A stretch of 13,273 nucleotides of DNA, taken from positions 1 to 13,273 of the forward strand of contig DAOTXK010000233.1 of NCBI GenBank assembly GCA_034435395.1. The letters are read 5' to 3'. Each line of letters starts with the position of its first letter. Within the stretch, counting starts at the first letter, position 1. Below, one piece after another: positions 1-7,703 of this stretch. The notes beneath the pieces are model-generated. The model was given only the letters and a program-made list of their open reading frames with translations. It had not been told where the DNA came from and did no database searches. Both the position numbers and the translations under genes were made by a program. The stretch is from DAOTXK01 sp034435395. Its GTDB lineage: Bacteria; Chloroflexota; Anaerolineae; Aggregatilineales; Ch27.

Positions 1-1496
1 ATGTAGCCCTGATATTCCTGCCCCTCCCAACCGCGGACGGTCCACCCCCCCAGAACGAACGGCACATCGGACAGGCCGGGGGCGCAGTGATGGCACTGGG
101 CCGGAATCCATTCGCCGTTGTACCGTCGGGCGATATGGAGGTGCGTGGCATTGGAAACACCGCCCTCGCACGACGGATGGCCCAGCAGGTCCCCCGCCCT
201 GACCACTGTCCCGGCAGCCACGCGGCCTTCGCTGGCCAGGTGCAGGTAGACGATCGTCCAGCCGGTTGTTTCGTCGCCATCAAAGTCCAGGTCGAGGATG
301 ACAAACCCGCGCTCGCTCCGGGCTATCACCCCGTCGGCCACAGCGGTTGCCCATTGCGGGGCGACGAAACAGCCGCTCGTGTTCTCGTCCCCCGGCGGCG
401 CAAAATCAATGGCCGCCCACCCGCTGCCGGAGCCATATCCACCGTGAGGGCCACCCGTGTAGTACCACGTCTCGCCGGAAGCCCAGGGCAGTTGCAGGAG
501 GGGCTGCGCCAGATCGGGGGGCAGGAGCGGCTCGACGGCATAGACAAATGGATCGCCAAACAGCGAGACATAGACGCTGTAAAAACCTGCCCGGCTGACT
601 TCGATCTGCCAGTTGTCGTAGGTCTGGTTCAGGCTGAGGAAGTACTGCACCGCCGCCGTGGCCGCGTTGATCCCCGGCGCATATATCACGCGGATGCCGT
701 CTTCAAAGGCGAACCACAACTCCTCCCGCAGCCGCCAACCGTAATAAGCCTGGTTGAGACGGTTGGCCGCCCAGGAAAGCTGCTTGTACAGCCCCTCGTA
801 TCCCAACTGCGCGTAACGCATCGGATAGAGCAACGTGCCCTCTCCCGGTTCCGGCTCAAAGAGCCAGCCAGACCGGAACTCCAGCAGGGCGAGCAGCAGG
901 CGAGGATTGACGCTGAAATCTTCCACCACGCGCCGGACCACCTCCGCGCCGCTCAGCTCAACATCGTCAACGGCTTCGGCATAGGTCGCCAAGTAGCCGG
1001 GCAACACATTTATATAACCGCTGATGTCAAAACTCGCCGTCGCCGGGCTGCGGACCAGCTCGCTGTCGGGGATGATTTTAAACACCGGCCCATAGACCCC
1101 GGTCGTGGCCGGGAGCTTGAGCACCTGGCCGACCGACAGCAGCGACGGGTCCTCGATGTCGTTCAGGCGGGTCAACTGATCGATCGTCGTGCCAAAGCGA
1201 GCCGCGATGGCTGAAAGGTTGTCTCCCGGCTGGACGATGTAACTCTCCGGCAGAGGCTCTGGCGTGTTGATGCGCGGTGGGTCAAGTGTCGGCATGATCA
1301 GCGCCTCCGGCCATGGCGACGGCCCCAACGAGGGTGGCACTGCCGGCCCTTCGTCGGGAGGGCGTGGACTGATGCCCATCGGCCCCGGCGGCGTAGCCGT
1401 CACGATGATGACCGGGCCAGACGGCTGCTGTACGCAGGCCAGCGCCGCCAGGGCCAGGCACGCCCCCGCCAGCAAGGGAAACGTCAGTCGGCGCAC
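1..1496 (-). CDS. LysM-domain, M23-family peptidase lipoprotein (partial, C-terminus beyond the left edge)
   Basis: Probable exported cell-wall-binding metallopeptidase or degenerate relative acting on the envelope. The frame is open for 498 codons from a GTG start to the window edge, so the C-terminus is missing. Residues 1-21 form a short basic and hydrophobic signal ending in a lipobox-like ALAC (Cys21; position -3 is Ala, not the usual Leu). A Pro-rich linker follows, then one LysM domain at about 86-130 (YIVQPGDNLSAIAARFGTT... through VGQVLKLP). A helical region spans about 155-330. An M23/LytM-like domain starts near 345, with GPHGG (His351), WAAIDFAPP (Asp364), VYLHL (His419) and HLHI (His452, His454). 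The first zinc ligand is not in the classical HxxxD spacing, so catalysis is likely but not proven. The start overlaps the 3' end of the esterase gene by 13 bases and has only a weak ribosome site, suggesting translational coupling. No complete alternative start is better placed. Confidence 0.85.
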   Translation of the reverse strand, partial: MRRLTFPLLAGACLALAALACVQQPSGPVIIVTATPPGPMGISPRPPDEGPAVPPSLGPSPWPEALIMPTLDPPRINTPEPLPESYIVQPGDNLSAIAARFGTTIDQLTRLNDIEDPSLLSVGQVLKLPATTGVYGPVFKIIPDSELVRSPATASFDISGYINVLPGYLATYAEAVDDVELSGAEVVRRVVEDFSVNPRLLLALLEFRSGWLFEPEPGEGTLLYPMRYAQLGYEGLYKQLSWAANRLNQAYYGWRLREELWFAFEDGIRVIYAPGINAATAAVQYFLSLNQTYDNWQIEVSRAGFYSVYVSLFGDPFVYAVEPLLPPDLAQPLLQLPWASGETWYYTGGPHGGYGSGSGWAAIDFAPPGDENTSGCFVAPQWATAVADGVIARSERGFVILDLDFDGDETTGWTIVYLHLASEGRVAAGTVVRAGDLLGHPSCEGGVSNATHLHIARRYNGEWIPAQCHHCAPGLSDVPFVLGGWTVRGWEGQEYQGY

Positions 1497-2506
1497 GGCG
1501 GTTGCAGGGCCTCGCTGATCATCGGCAGGGATACATCATAACGGTAATGGATGTCGAAGTGGCCATCCGGGAACTCTTCGTAGTGATAAGGGATGCTGAG
1601 AGCAGCCAGCTTCCGGGTGAATACGCGCGCGCCCACCTGTAAGTGAAACTCGTCTCGCTCACCGCAATCCAGATACAGCAGCTTGAGCTGGCGAAGCGCA
1701 TCGGCGTATACCGGCTGGTCGATCTTTCGCACCGGGTCATGCGCCAGCCAGCGCGCCCACACCGCCTCGTCCAAGGCCCCCGTGGACAGGTCAATTGGCA
1801 TGTCAAAACCATCCGGCGCATCCGGGTTCGGCGCGTAGGCCATGCTGTAGGCCAGCGCGCCGACCGTCTGGTAGAACTTGGTGTTTTTGGGGCGAATGTC
1901 TTCCAGCCGGGCGCGGACCTGCTCCCAACCGCCGTAGCTGGCCAGGTTGGCGTGCAGGGCGGCGATATCACCCAGGTAGCAGAACTCGAAGTACATGTCG
2001 CCGCTGTGACAGGCCACCGCGCCAAACATCTCAGGGTGGTGCATGGCCTGCACCAGCGCGCCGTAGCCGCCGCTACTCTTGCCCATAATGCCCCGATGGG
2101 CGGCGTCAGGCAACGTGCGGTAGTGTGCATCCACCCAGGGAATGACTTCCTGGATCAAATAGTCCTCATATCGTCCCAGGGCCGAGGAGTTAAGATACTG
2201 CGAGCCGCCATAGCGCGTCCAGCAGTCCGGCATGACGACGATTGCCGCGGCCATCCTGCCGGTGGTGATCAGGCGGTCCAGCTGCTGGGGCAGGCTCTCC
2301 TCCCAGGCCCGCCGGTTCAACAGCAGCGGCCCGGTGCTGCCGTAGCCGGTCAACATCACCACGACTGGATATCGCCGCGTCGGTTCATCATCGTAGCCGG
2401 GGGGCAGGTAAACGGGCACCGGGCGCACGTGCGGGTCGCCCAGCGGATTCCCGGCCAGCACCTGGCTGGTTAGCAGCGGCTGCTCCACTCTGCTTGGGCC
2501 GGTCAC
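1484..2506 (-). CDS. Esterase of the alpha/beta-hydrolase fold (putative esterase / esterase D-like)
   Basis: Likely carboxylesterase of the PF00756 type, the fold shared by S-formylglutathione hydrolase, feruloyl esterases and mycolyltransferases. The 340-residue protein has the family layout: YLPPGY (33-38), YPVVVMLTGYGSTG (46-59, oxyanion region), then a nucleophile elbow GKSSGG with Ser144. Asp285 in LDCGERDEF and His316 in PDGHFDIHY complete a plausible triad. There is no signal peptide, so it is predicted cytoplasmic. Translation starts at GTG (2504-2506), chosen because a GGGAGGAGGG ribosome site (2511-2520) lies a few bases upstream. A promoter (2540-2569) gives a leader of about 27 bases. 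It is the first gene of a two-gene unit with the LysM/M23 lipoprotein, which it overlaps. The substrate cannot be read from the sequence; nearby sugar genes make a carbohydrate ester possible, but that is only inference. Confidence 0.9.
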   Translation of the reverse strand: MTGPSRVEQPLLTSQVLAGNPLGDPHVRPVPVYLPPGYDDEPTRRYPVVVMLTGYGSTGPLLLNRRAWEESLPQQLDRLITTGRMAAAIVVMPDCWTRYGGSQYLNSSALGRYEDYLIQEVIPWVDAHYRTLPDAAHRGIMGKSSGGYGALVQAMHHPEMFGAVACHSGDMYFEFCYLGDIAALHANLASYGGWEQVRARLEDIRPKNTKFYQTVGALAYSMAYAPNPDAPDGFDMPIDLSTGALDEAVWARWLAHDPVRKIDQPVYADALRQLKLLYLDCGERDEFHLQVGARVFTRKLAALSIPYHYEEFPDGHFDIHYRYDVSLPMISEALQPPCAD

Positions 2507-2510
2507 GATG

Positions 2511-2520
2511 CCCTCCTCCC
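2511..2520 (-). promoter_or_regulatory. Ribosome binding site of the esterase gene
   Basis: On the minus strand this reads GGGAGGAGGG, a near-perfect Shine-Dalgarno match ending 4 bases before the GTG codon at 2506. It supports the GTG over any internal ATG. Confidence 0.75.
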
Positions 2521-2539
2521 GGTAAGGTTATCGCGGAAA

Positions 2540-2569
2540 ATTCTAGCCCGCCCATAGCGCTCCTGCCAA
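2540..2569 (-). promoter_or_regulatory. Sigma70-type promoter for the esterase-LysM/M23 unit
   Basis: On the minus strand, TTGGCA (2564-2569; 5 of 6 to TTGACA) is separated by 18 bases from TAGAAT (2540-2545; 5 of 6 to TATAAT). Transcription would start near 2533 and give a leader of about 27 bases. This is the best promoter match I found by eye in the window. Confidence 0.55.
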
Positions 2570-2624
2570 CATCCCCCAGAATCCAGGCCCTCCGCCCAAC
2601 CCTGTGAACATTCGAACTTTTATG

Positions 2625-2630
2625 TATACT
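2625..2630 (+). promoter_or_regulatory. Possible -10 box for the SCP2 gene
   Basis: TATACT matches the -10 consensus at 5 of 6 positions and lies about 70 bases before the start codon, inside the divergent intergenic region. No convincing -35 box lies at 15-19 bases upstream; the nearest is a weak TGTGAA/TGAACA. Treat as tentative. Confidence 0.3.
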
Positions 2631-2699
2631 TGAGGCCACTCGATGACGACACACCGCTCACCTGCTCATTGTCAAACAAATTCCAGGAGATAATCACGA

Positions 2700-3032
2700 A
2701 TGCCGACAGCAGAAGAAGTCCGCGAATACATGGCCCAGATGCAGGACCACTTCATCCCGGAAAAGGCCGCAGGGATCGACGCCGTGATTCAACTCGACCT
2801 TGCCGGTGACAACGGCGGGCAGTGGTGGCTCAAGATCGCCGACGGCCAGTGCGAGGTCCATGAGGGCACAGCCGATAATCCCGCCATGACGCTCAAATCA
2901 ACCGCCGATGACCTCTATGGGGTGTTTGTGGGCGAAACAAACGCCATGGCTGCCTTTATGCAAGGCAAGATCAAAGTTGTGGGCGATATGTCGCTGGCCA
3001 TCAAGATGCAGACGATGTTCCAGTTCGATTAG
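2700..3032 (+). CDS. Single-domain SCP2 sterol-binding-type protein
   Basis: A small cytoplasmic protein, 110 residues, that is essentially one SCP2 domain. In this family the domain forms a hydrophobic tunnel that binds lipids, fatty acyl groups or other apolar ligands. Visible signs are the core WWLKIADGQCEVHEG (about 42-56), then ADNPAMTLKSTADDL (58-72) and the C-terminal FMQGKIKVVGDMSLAIKMQ, whose GKIKVVGD pattern is very typical. The length matches stand-alone bacterial members. An AGGAGA ribosome site (2685-2690) lies 9 bases before the ATG. It is a single-gene unit: divergent from the esterase and followed by an intrinsic terminator. The ligand is unknown. Confidence 0.9.
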   Translation: MPTAEEVREYMAQMQDHFIPEKAAGIDAVIQLDLAGDNGGQWWLKIADGQCEVHEGTADNPAMTLKSTADDLYGVFVGETNAMAAFMQGKIKVVGDMSLAIKMQTMFQFD

Positions 3033-3057
3033 CCCCTGCGCCCATCATCCGGCCAGG

Positions 3058-3086
3058 AAGCCCGCCTTCGCCGCGGGCTTTTGTTT
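3058..3086 (+). terminator. Intrinsic terminator after the SCP2 gene
   Basis: AAGCCCGC (3058-3065) pairs perfectly with GCGGGCTT (3073-3080) around a 7-base loop. A T-rich tail (TTTTGTTT, 3079-3086) follows. It begins 25 bases after the SCP2 stop codon. Confidence 0.85.
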
Positions 3087-3231
3087 GGCCGGGCAGGCAG
3101 GAAACCGAGTCTGATCGCGGCGGGGAGTGCCGGGCAAATTCAACCCTCTGCACTTTCCTGAGCGGTCTCACCCTGGTAAGCTATGCACCAGTCAAGTCAT
3201 CTGACCCGGAACCAGTTAAGGAGAATGAGCC

Positions 3232-4467
3232 GTGACGGCGAGGCAGCCATTCGTGCTGGGAGTGAACTACTGGCCGAGGCGCAAGGCCATGTACTGGTGG
3301 TCACAGTTCGACGCCGAGGAAGTGCGCGAAGACTTCGCCCTGATCCGTGAGTTGGGGTTAAACGTCGTCCGGATATTCCTGCTGTGGGAGGACTTTCAGC
3401 CGCAGCCCGACCAGGTATCCCCCACCTGCCTGAACAACCTCACCACGGTGGCCGACATCGCCGCCGACAACAACCTGGGGCTGGACGTTACTTTCTTCAC
3501 CGGGCATATGAGCGGCCCCAACTGGTCGCCCCCCTGGCTGTTGGGCGGTGACATCGCCCCGCCCGAACGCCAGGTCGTCAGCGGCGGGCGGCTGGTCGAC
3601 GGCGGCTACCGCAATCCCTACACCGATCCAACCGCCCTGGAGGCCGAACGGCTGCTGTTGACCACCGTCGTCGGCGCTCTCAAGGATCATCCGGGAATCT
3701 GGATGTGGAATCTCGGCAACGAGCCGGACCTGTTTGCCTGGCCGCCCGATGCGGCGACCGGGCAGGCGTGGGTCCGGGAGATGACCGGCCTCATCCACGC
3801 CATCGATCCCCGCCACCCCGTCACCTGTGGGCTGCATGCCGCCAACATCCACCAGGACAACGGCCTGCGCGTCGATCAGGTCTACGCCGAGACGGACGTG
3901 GCCGTCATGCATTCCTACGCCATCTACGCCTGGCTGGCACGCGATCCGCTGGACCCGGACTGGGTGCCCTTCACCTGCGCGCTGACCGCCGCCCTGTGTG
4001 GCAAACCCGTCCTGATGGAGGAGTTCGGCGGCTGCACAGCTCCGCCGGGACAGCCCGCCTTCGAGTGGGAGTGGACTTTCTTTAACCGACAGCGTAAGCA
4101 GTTCATGATGAGCGAGGACGACCTGGCCCGCTTCCTAGCAGCCGTGCTGCCGGAACTGGTGGCGGTCGGCGCGACCGGCGCGATGATCTGGTGCTTCGCC
4201 GATTATATCCCCGAATTGTGGCACCGGCCCCCCTGCGCCGTGTATAAGTACGAGCGCTTCTTCGGGCTGGTACGTCCGGATGGTACGCTGAAACCTCACG
4301 CCCAGGTCCTGCGTGACTTCGCCGCCCAAAAACCCAAAGTGCGCCAGCGGCCCAAGTACCGGGTTACACTGGACATCACGCCGGATGAGTATTACCGTGA
4401 TCCCACCGCGCACCTGGCGCGTCTGTATGAGCAGTACCTGGAGATGAAAGCGGCGAAGAAGCAGTAG
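3232..4467 (+). CDS. Glycoside hydrolase family 5-like (beta-mannanase/cellulase-type TIM barrel)
   Basis: Probable retaining beta-glycosidase of clan GH-A. In the 411-residue protein, VLGVNYWPRRKAMYWW (8-23) opens the barrel and LGLNVVRIFLLWEDFQP (41-57) carries the conserved Arg-containing strand. WMWNLGNEPD (157-166) supplies the acid/base Glu164, and VLMEEFGG (260-267) supplies the nucleophile, most likely Glu264. HSY (227-229) and the late MIWCFADY (318-325) are also typical barrel-end motifs. The GTG start (3232) is chosen because AAGGAG (3218-3223) lies 8 bases upstream; the ATG at 3225 is in another frame. There is no signal peptide, so the enzyme probably works on imported oligosaccharides in the cytoplasm, unlike most GH5 mannanases and cellulases. 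It lies 49 bases before the propeller protein and may share a transcript with it. Exact substrate is not determinable; family membership is strong. Confidence 0.88.
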   Translation: MTARQPFVLGVNYWPRRKAMYWWSQFDAEEVREDFALIRELGLNVVRIFLLWEDFQPQPDQVSPTCLNNLTTVADIAADNNLGLDVTFFTGHMSGPNWSPPWLLGGDIAPPERQVVSGGRLVDGGYRNPYTDPTALEAERLLLTTVVGALKDHPGIWMWNLGNEPDLFAWPPDAATGQAWVREMTGLIHAIDPRHPVTCGLHAANIHQDNGLRVDQVYAETDVAVMHSYAIYAWLARDPLDPDWVPFTCALTAALCGKPVLMEEFGGCTAPPGQPAFEWEWTFFNRQRKQFMMSEDDLARFLAAVLPELVAVGATGAMIWCFADYIPELWHRPPCAVYKYERFFGLVRPDGTLKPHAQVLRDFAAQKPKVRQRPKYRVTLDITPDEYYRDPTAHLARLYEQYLEMKAAKKQ

Positions 4468-4516
4468 CGATTGGCCGAAAATCTTAACCCCATCGCGCAC
4501 CATCGGGTACCATGCC

Positions 4517-5851
4517 ATGACCCATCAGCGTCGGACTTCGCGCCTGATCCTGGCCGGTGGCCTGTTGCTCTCCACGCTGATCACCCTGCTGATCAGTCTG
4601 GCCAGCCTGTCACTGCTCTCCCCGCGCCGCGAAGCGCCCCGGATCGTGCCGACAGTCGCGCAACTGCCCACCCTGACACCGTCCGCCACGCCAACCGCCA
4701 CTTCGACGCCCTCCTCCACGCCCACGCCGACCCCAACCGCGTCGCCCACGGCAACGTTTACCTTCACGCCTACGGCCACGCCGACCGCCACGCCGACCCC
4801 CTTTCCCCCCAAGCTGAACGACTTCTGGGAAGGGCGCGCGTACTGGGTAGTGGATGTCTACGATGTGGGGCTGCCGCTGGGCGAATCGGATACCATCATC
4901 CGGGGTGACGGCATCCTGTGGAGTTTCCTGCATGCCAGCAACCGCTCCGCTGGCGTGCATGACCAGTGCGGCGCGCCGGCGCCCTTCCCCGGCTGTGTGA
5001 CGCTCTGGGTCAGCCAGAACGGTGGCCGCCACTTTGACCTGACCGCGCCCATCTGCCTGATTCCCTGTGGAAGCTGTCCCTGCCAGGAGGCGCGCGATCA
5101 CGTCCAGCAGCAGCAGTACCCCCGGGTGGCCGTCGCCGCCGACGGCGTGCTGTATATGGTCTACGAATGGGGCGCGCGGACCATGCTCCGCACGTCCGGG
5201 GATGGCATTCACTGGTCCCCGGCAGAGCACGTCGCCGCGACCGGCATGTGGCCGTTCAGGGAACGCAGTTGCTCCACTTTGGAGCGGATCGATCCCCACC
5301 CGTTCGCCTCGCCCACCATCTGGAACTGCCTGGTGGGCGCGCCGCCAGGGGTATTCGTCGAAGGCGGAGAGTTGTATGTCTTCGTGGACCTGGGTAGCAA
5401 TCCGGCCCACATGGGCTGTCTGCGTGGGAACCGCTTCCAGGGAGCGGCGGGATTGCGCCGCTGCGACACCACCCCTCTGTTCAGCGGCTCTCCCGTCTAC
5501 GGGCCGCTGGAAGCCCGCGGCGCGACCGCCAACCCCTATTTTGACTTCCGGTACCTGAGTTCGGCGGACGTGGTCAAGGAAGATGGGCGTTACTACATGG
5601 TGTACGAGGGCGTGCGCGGCCCCAGCCCTGGCGACCCTGGCGACACCCAGTTCGGGCTGGGTTTTGCCCGCAGCACAGGCCCGGCCATTGACATCCCCTG
5701 GGAGAAGTTCCAGGGAAACCCGATTCTGCAAGACCTGCCGGGTAACGTGGGGCTGGGGCACGCCGACCTGCTCAACATCGACGGCACGTGGTATCTCTAC
5801 ACCACCACATCACCCACGGCGCGCGGGCGCTATCGACTGGAATGGCAGTAA
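4517..5851 (+). CDS. Signal-anchored, Thr/Pro-linker protein with a Cys-rich beta-propeller-like (GH43-like) domain
   Basis: A 444-residue predicted extracytoplasmic protein. Basic residues (5-9) precede a hydrophobic segment at about 10-35 (signal anchor or signal peptide with no clear cleavage site). A low-complexity Thr/Pro/Ala linker spans about 45-98. The globular part has at least three similar strand motifs: VAVAADGVLYMVYEW (204-218), SADVVKEDGRYYMVYEG (349-365) and HADLLNIDGTWYLYTT (415-430). These resemble blades of five-bladed propellers in GH43/GH32/GH130-type enzymes and sialidase-like repeats. Ten cysteines, including CLIPCGSCPC (180-189), suggest disulfides and an outside location. 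I could not assign catalytic acids, so it may be a hydrolase or only a sugar-binding propeller. The upstream ATG at 4512 is followed at once by a stop, so 4517 is the start; its ribosome site is poor. Position after the GH5-like gene suggests a carbohydrate role. Confidence 0.75.
   Translation: MTHQRRTSRLILAGGLLLSTLITLLISLASLSLLSPRREAPRIVPTVAQLPTLTPSATPTATSTPSSTPTPTPTASPTATFTFTPTATPTATPTPFPPKLNDFWEGRAYWVVDVYDVGLPLGESDTIIRGDGILWSFLHASNRSAGVHDQCGAPAPFPGCVTLWVSQNGGRHFDLTAPICLIPCGSCPCQEARDHVQQQQYPRVAVAADGVLYMVYEWGARTMLRTSGDGIHWSPAEHVAATGMWPFRERSCSTLERIDPHPFASPTIWNCLVGAPPGVFVEGGELYVFVDLGSNPAHMGCLRGNRFQGAAGLRRCDTTPLFSGSPVYGPLEARGATANPYFDFRYLSSADVVKEDGRYYMVYEGVRGPSPGDPGDTQFGLGFARSTGPAIDIPWEKFQGNPILQDLPGNVGLGHADLLNIDGTWYLYTTTSPTARGRYRLEWQ
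4671..4803 (+). repeat. Degenerate low-complexity repeat encoding the Thr/Pro linker
   Basis: Imperfect repeats of units such as ACGCCGACCGCCACGCC encode alternating Thr-Pro and Ala-Thr residues between the membrane segment and the propeller. Extended linkers of this kind hold a domain away from the cell surface and may be glycosylated. Such tracts can vary in length by replication slippage. Confidence 0.7.
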
Positions 5852-5866
5852 CCACCCGATGGGTGG
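5852..5866. terminator. Possible hairpin between convergent genes
   Basis: CCACCC and GGGTGG form a perfect 6-base stem around GAT, starting directly after the stop codon of the propeller gene. There is no T-run on either strand, so a role as bidirectional terminator is weakly supported. Confidence 0.3.
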
Positions 5867-5922
5867 CCCGTCGGCGGTAGCCGGGCAGCCTCCCGGCCCA
5901 AGACCGGCCAGCCGAACCGATC

Positions 5923-5936
5923 CGCGACCAGTCGCG
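5923..5936. repeat. Palindrome CGCGAC-CA-GTCGCG in the convergent intergenic region
   Basis: A 6-base perfect inverted repeat with a 2-base centre, lying 42 bases beyond the stop codon of the isomerase gene. As RNA it would form a short GC-rich hairpin, again without a T-run. It could help terminate isomerase transcription or be a protein site. The rest of the 127-base gap shows nothing else. Confidence 0.35.
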
Positions 5937-5978
5937 CCTCTGGACAGGTTTATATGTTGAAGGCAAACAGCCAGCCTG

Positions 5979-7622
5979 CTACACTCCGCACAGATGAACT
6001 TCCAGCCCCATGGCCGCGAACATGGCCGCTTTCGCCGCCAGCGCCTTATCGGCGGTCGCCTTCGAAGAGCCATATGCCACATTCAGGTGATTGGCCTTGT
6101 GCCGCGCCATCATCTGGTCCCGCGTGACGCCATGGAGCACGGCATGCATGATCGGCCACTGCGGCGTCGTCGCCTGCCAGCGGCGCTCCGTCTCTTCCCG
6201 TGGCAGTTGGACCACCGTCGCCCGCCCCAGATCAACGTGCAGCTTGCCGCCCATCAGAAAGACCCGGCTCCAGACGATCTCCCCCGGCTTGCTGATGCCC
6301 TTCAGCGTGCCGCCACCCAGGCGGAAGTACATCGGCGGCTGCCGCTCGCTGATGGCCCCCCGATATCCATCGATGAAATGCGACGCCGGCGCCGCGCCGG
6401 AGATTTCAAACACCCAGACAAAATCATCCACCCCATCGCCCCGGTAGTGTTCCCCCCAGCGAACATCATGGAGCGTGGTGGCCGGGTCCAGCCCCAACGC
6501 CGACCACACCCGGTTGGTGACCAGCGCGTCCAGCCCGGCGCATTCATCGACTTCGTTAAAGTGTGGCAGCGCCTTCCCAGCGTATAGCTCCTCACCCGTT
6601 GTGGCGTGAACCACCGGCGGCCGCTCCACATTGTTGAGCAACCCCTCCGCCAGGTCGGAGGCAGGAGCCATGTCCTTGAGACCTTGCTGATACTGAATGC
6701 CGATGGCGTCACACCCAAATTCATGAGCGATGCGGACGGCGGCGATGTACATCTTACACTGCTCGAGGATTTGCGCGTTGGTCAGCTCGGTTTCCTCGTC
6801 TGTCCCAACGATGAACATCACCCCCCGTTCGTCCAACCAGTCGCGGACCCGTTGCGCCTCCTCATCCGACACCAGCCGCATCGCGGCGACCAGCGCCGAC
6901 TGGCTGAGCCGCTCTTTGTACACCCCGGTCGGATTGAGGAACTCATCATCGATGATGGCGTTGTACATCCCCATGCAGCCCTCATCGAAGATGCCCAGAA
7001 TCGCCTTCTCATGGGCTAGCTGCCGGGCCAGGGCCTGGCCGAGCGCCACTTCTGCTGCGCCCAGTTCTGCCAGCTCAAGATCGCGCACGTGGCTGGTGTC
7101 GTGGCTGATCTTACCCTCTCGAATCCACTGCCGGATGCCGTTGAGGAAAAACTCGTCGGTGAAATCTTCGCTCCAGATGGTACTGTAGTTGACGCCGCTT
7201 TTGGTCAGGGAGCCGTTGAGATTCAACATCCCCACCAGGCCCGGCCACTGCCCGCTCCAGTTGGCGACCGTCAGGATCGGGCCGCGATGCGCCCGCAACC
7301 CGGCCAGCACATGATGGCTGTATTGCCAGACCGCCTCGGCCACCACCAGCCGGGCATCCGGGTGAATGTTTTTGAAGACATCCATGCCCATCCGCTGACT
7401 GGAGATGAAGCCGTGCTTCACCACCGGGTCGTAGGGATGACCACGCTTAATCGTGATGCCCTCCCTGGCGAAAGCTGCGATAATCCGCCGCTCCATATCC
7501 TCCTGGGCAGGCCAGCACATCTGGTTAGCGGACAGACGAAGGTCGCCGCTGGCGACCAGAATGGCTTCGTTAGGTCCCACTGGCGTGGGTTCCTGCACTT
7601 CGGGAAGCTGGTAAGCAGACAT
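5979..7622 (-). CDS. Sugar isomerase of the L-fucose/L-arabinose isomerase superfamily
   Basis: Probable metal-dependent aldose-ketose isomerase, 547 residues, close to the roughly 590-residue length of L-fucose isomerases. Regions in order: an N-terminal alpha/beta domain with VVAEAVWQYSHH (93-104) and ILTVANWSGQWPGLVG (116-131); a middle domain with IFDEGCMGMYNAIIDDEFLNPTG (211-233) and FGCDAIGIQYQQGL (302-315); and a C-terminal part with HFNEVDECAGLDALVT (354-369). The last resembles the acidic metal-binding E-x-D...ALT motif of the superfamily, so Glu357 and Asp359 are likely ligands. His492, His497 and His512 near the C-terminus are candidates for the remaining one. An ATG 18 codons upstream (7676) keeps the frame open, but 7622 is preferred because AGGAGAGGA stands just before it. 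Cytoplasmic, no signal. Substrate uncertain: L-fucose, D-arabinose or another hexose. It is convergent with the GH5/propeller pair and probably has its own promoter. Confidence 0.75.
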   Translation of the reverse strand: MSAYQLPEVQEPTPVGPNEAILVASGDLRLSANQMCWPAQEDMERRIIAAFAREGITIKRGHPYDPVVKHGFISSQRMGMDVFKNIHPDARLVVAEAVWQYSHHVLAGLRAHRGPILTVANWSGQWPGLVGMLNLNGSLTKSGVNYSTIWSEDFTDEFFLNGIRQWIREGKISHDTSHVRDLELAELGAAEVALGQALARQLAHEKAILGIFDEGCMGMYNAIIDDEFLNPTGVYKERLSQSALVAAMRLVSDEEAQRVRDWLDERGVMFIVGTDEETELTNAQILEQCKMYIAAVRIAHEFGCDAIGIQYQQGLKDMAPASDLAEGLLNNVERPPVVHATTGEELYAGKALPHFNEVDECAGLDALVTNRVWSALGLDPATTLHDVRWGEHYRGDGVDDFVWVFEISGAAPASHFIDGYRGAISERQPPMYFRLGGGTLKGISKPGEIVWSRVFLMGGKLHVDLGRATVVQLPREETERRWQATTPQWPIMHAVLHGVTRDQMMARHKANHLNVAYGSSKATADKALAAKAAMFAAMGLEVHLCGV

Positions 7623-7625
7623 TCT

Positions 7626-7634
7626 TCCTCTCCT
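7626..7634 (-). promoter_or_regulatory. Ribosome binding site that decides the isomerase start
   Basis: On the minus strand, AGGAGAGGA ends 3 bases before the ATG at 7622, with the GGAG core about 7 bases from it. It argues against the in-frame ATGs at 7637 and 7676. Confidence 0.6.
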
Positions 7635-7703
7635 CATCTCTACAGAGCACCGGGCCCGACGGCATCCAGACAGCAAAATGAACGCTCACCACCAGCGCCA
7701 GAC

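Noticed and set aside
87..1214. Plus-strand open frame of 375 codons
   Set aside because: The minus strand here encodes a coherent LysM/M23 protein with family motifs; the plus-strand product has no domain-like pattern and is an antisense shadow in GC-rich DNA.
4671..4803. Short periodic repeats considered as a CRISPR array or a DNA-level tandem repeat element
   Set aside because: The units are degenerate, in frame, and encode a normal Thr/Pro linker; there are no unique spacers.
4610..5761. Minus-strand open frame of 383 codons
   Set aside because: Antisense to the propeller protein. Its C-terminal Gly/Arg run is simply the reverse of the Thr/Pro repeat.
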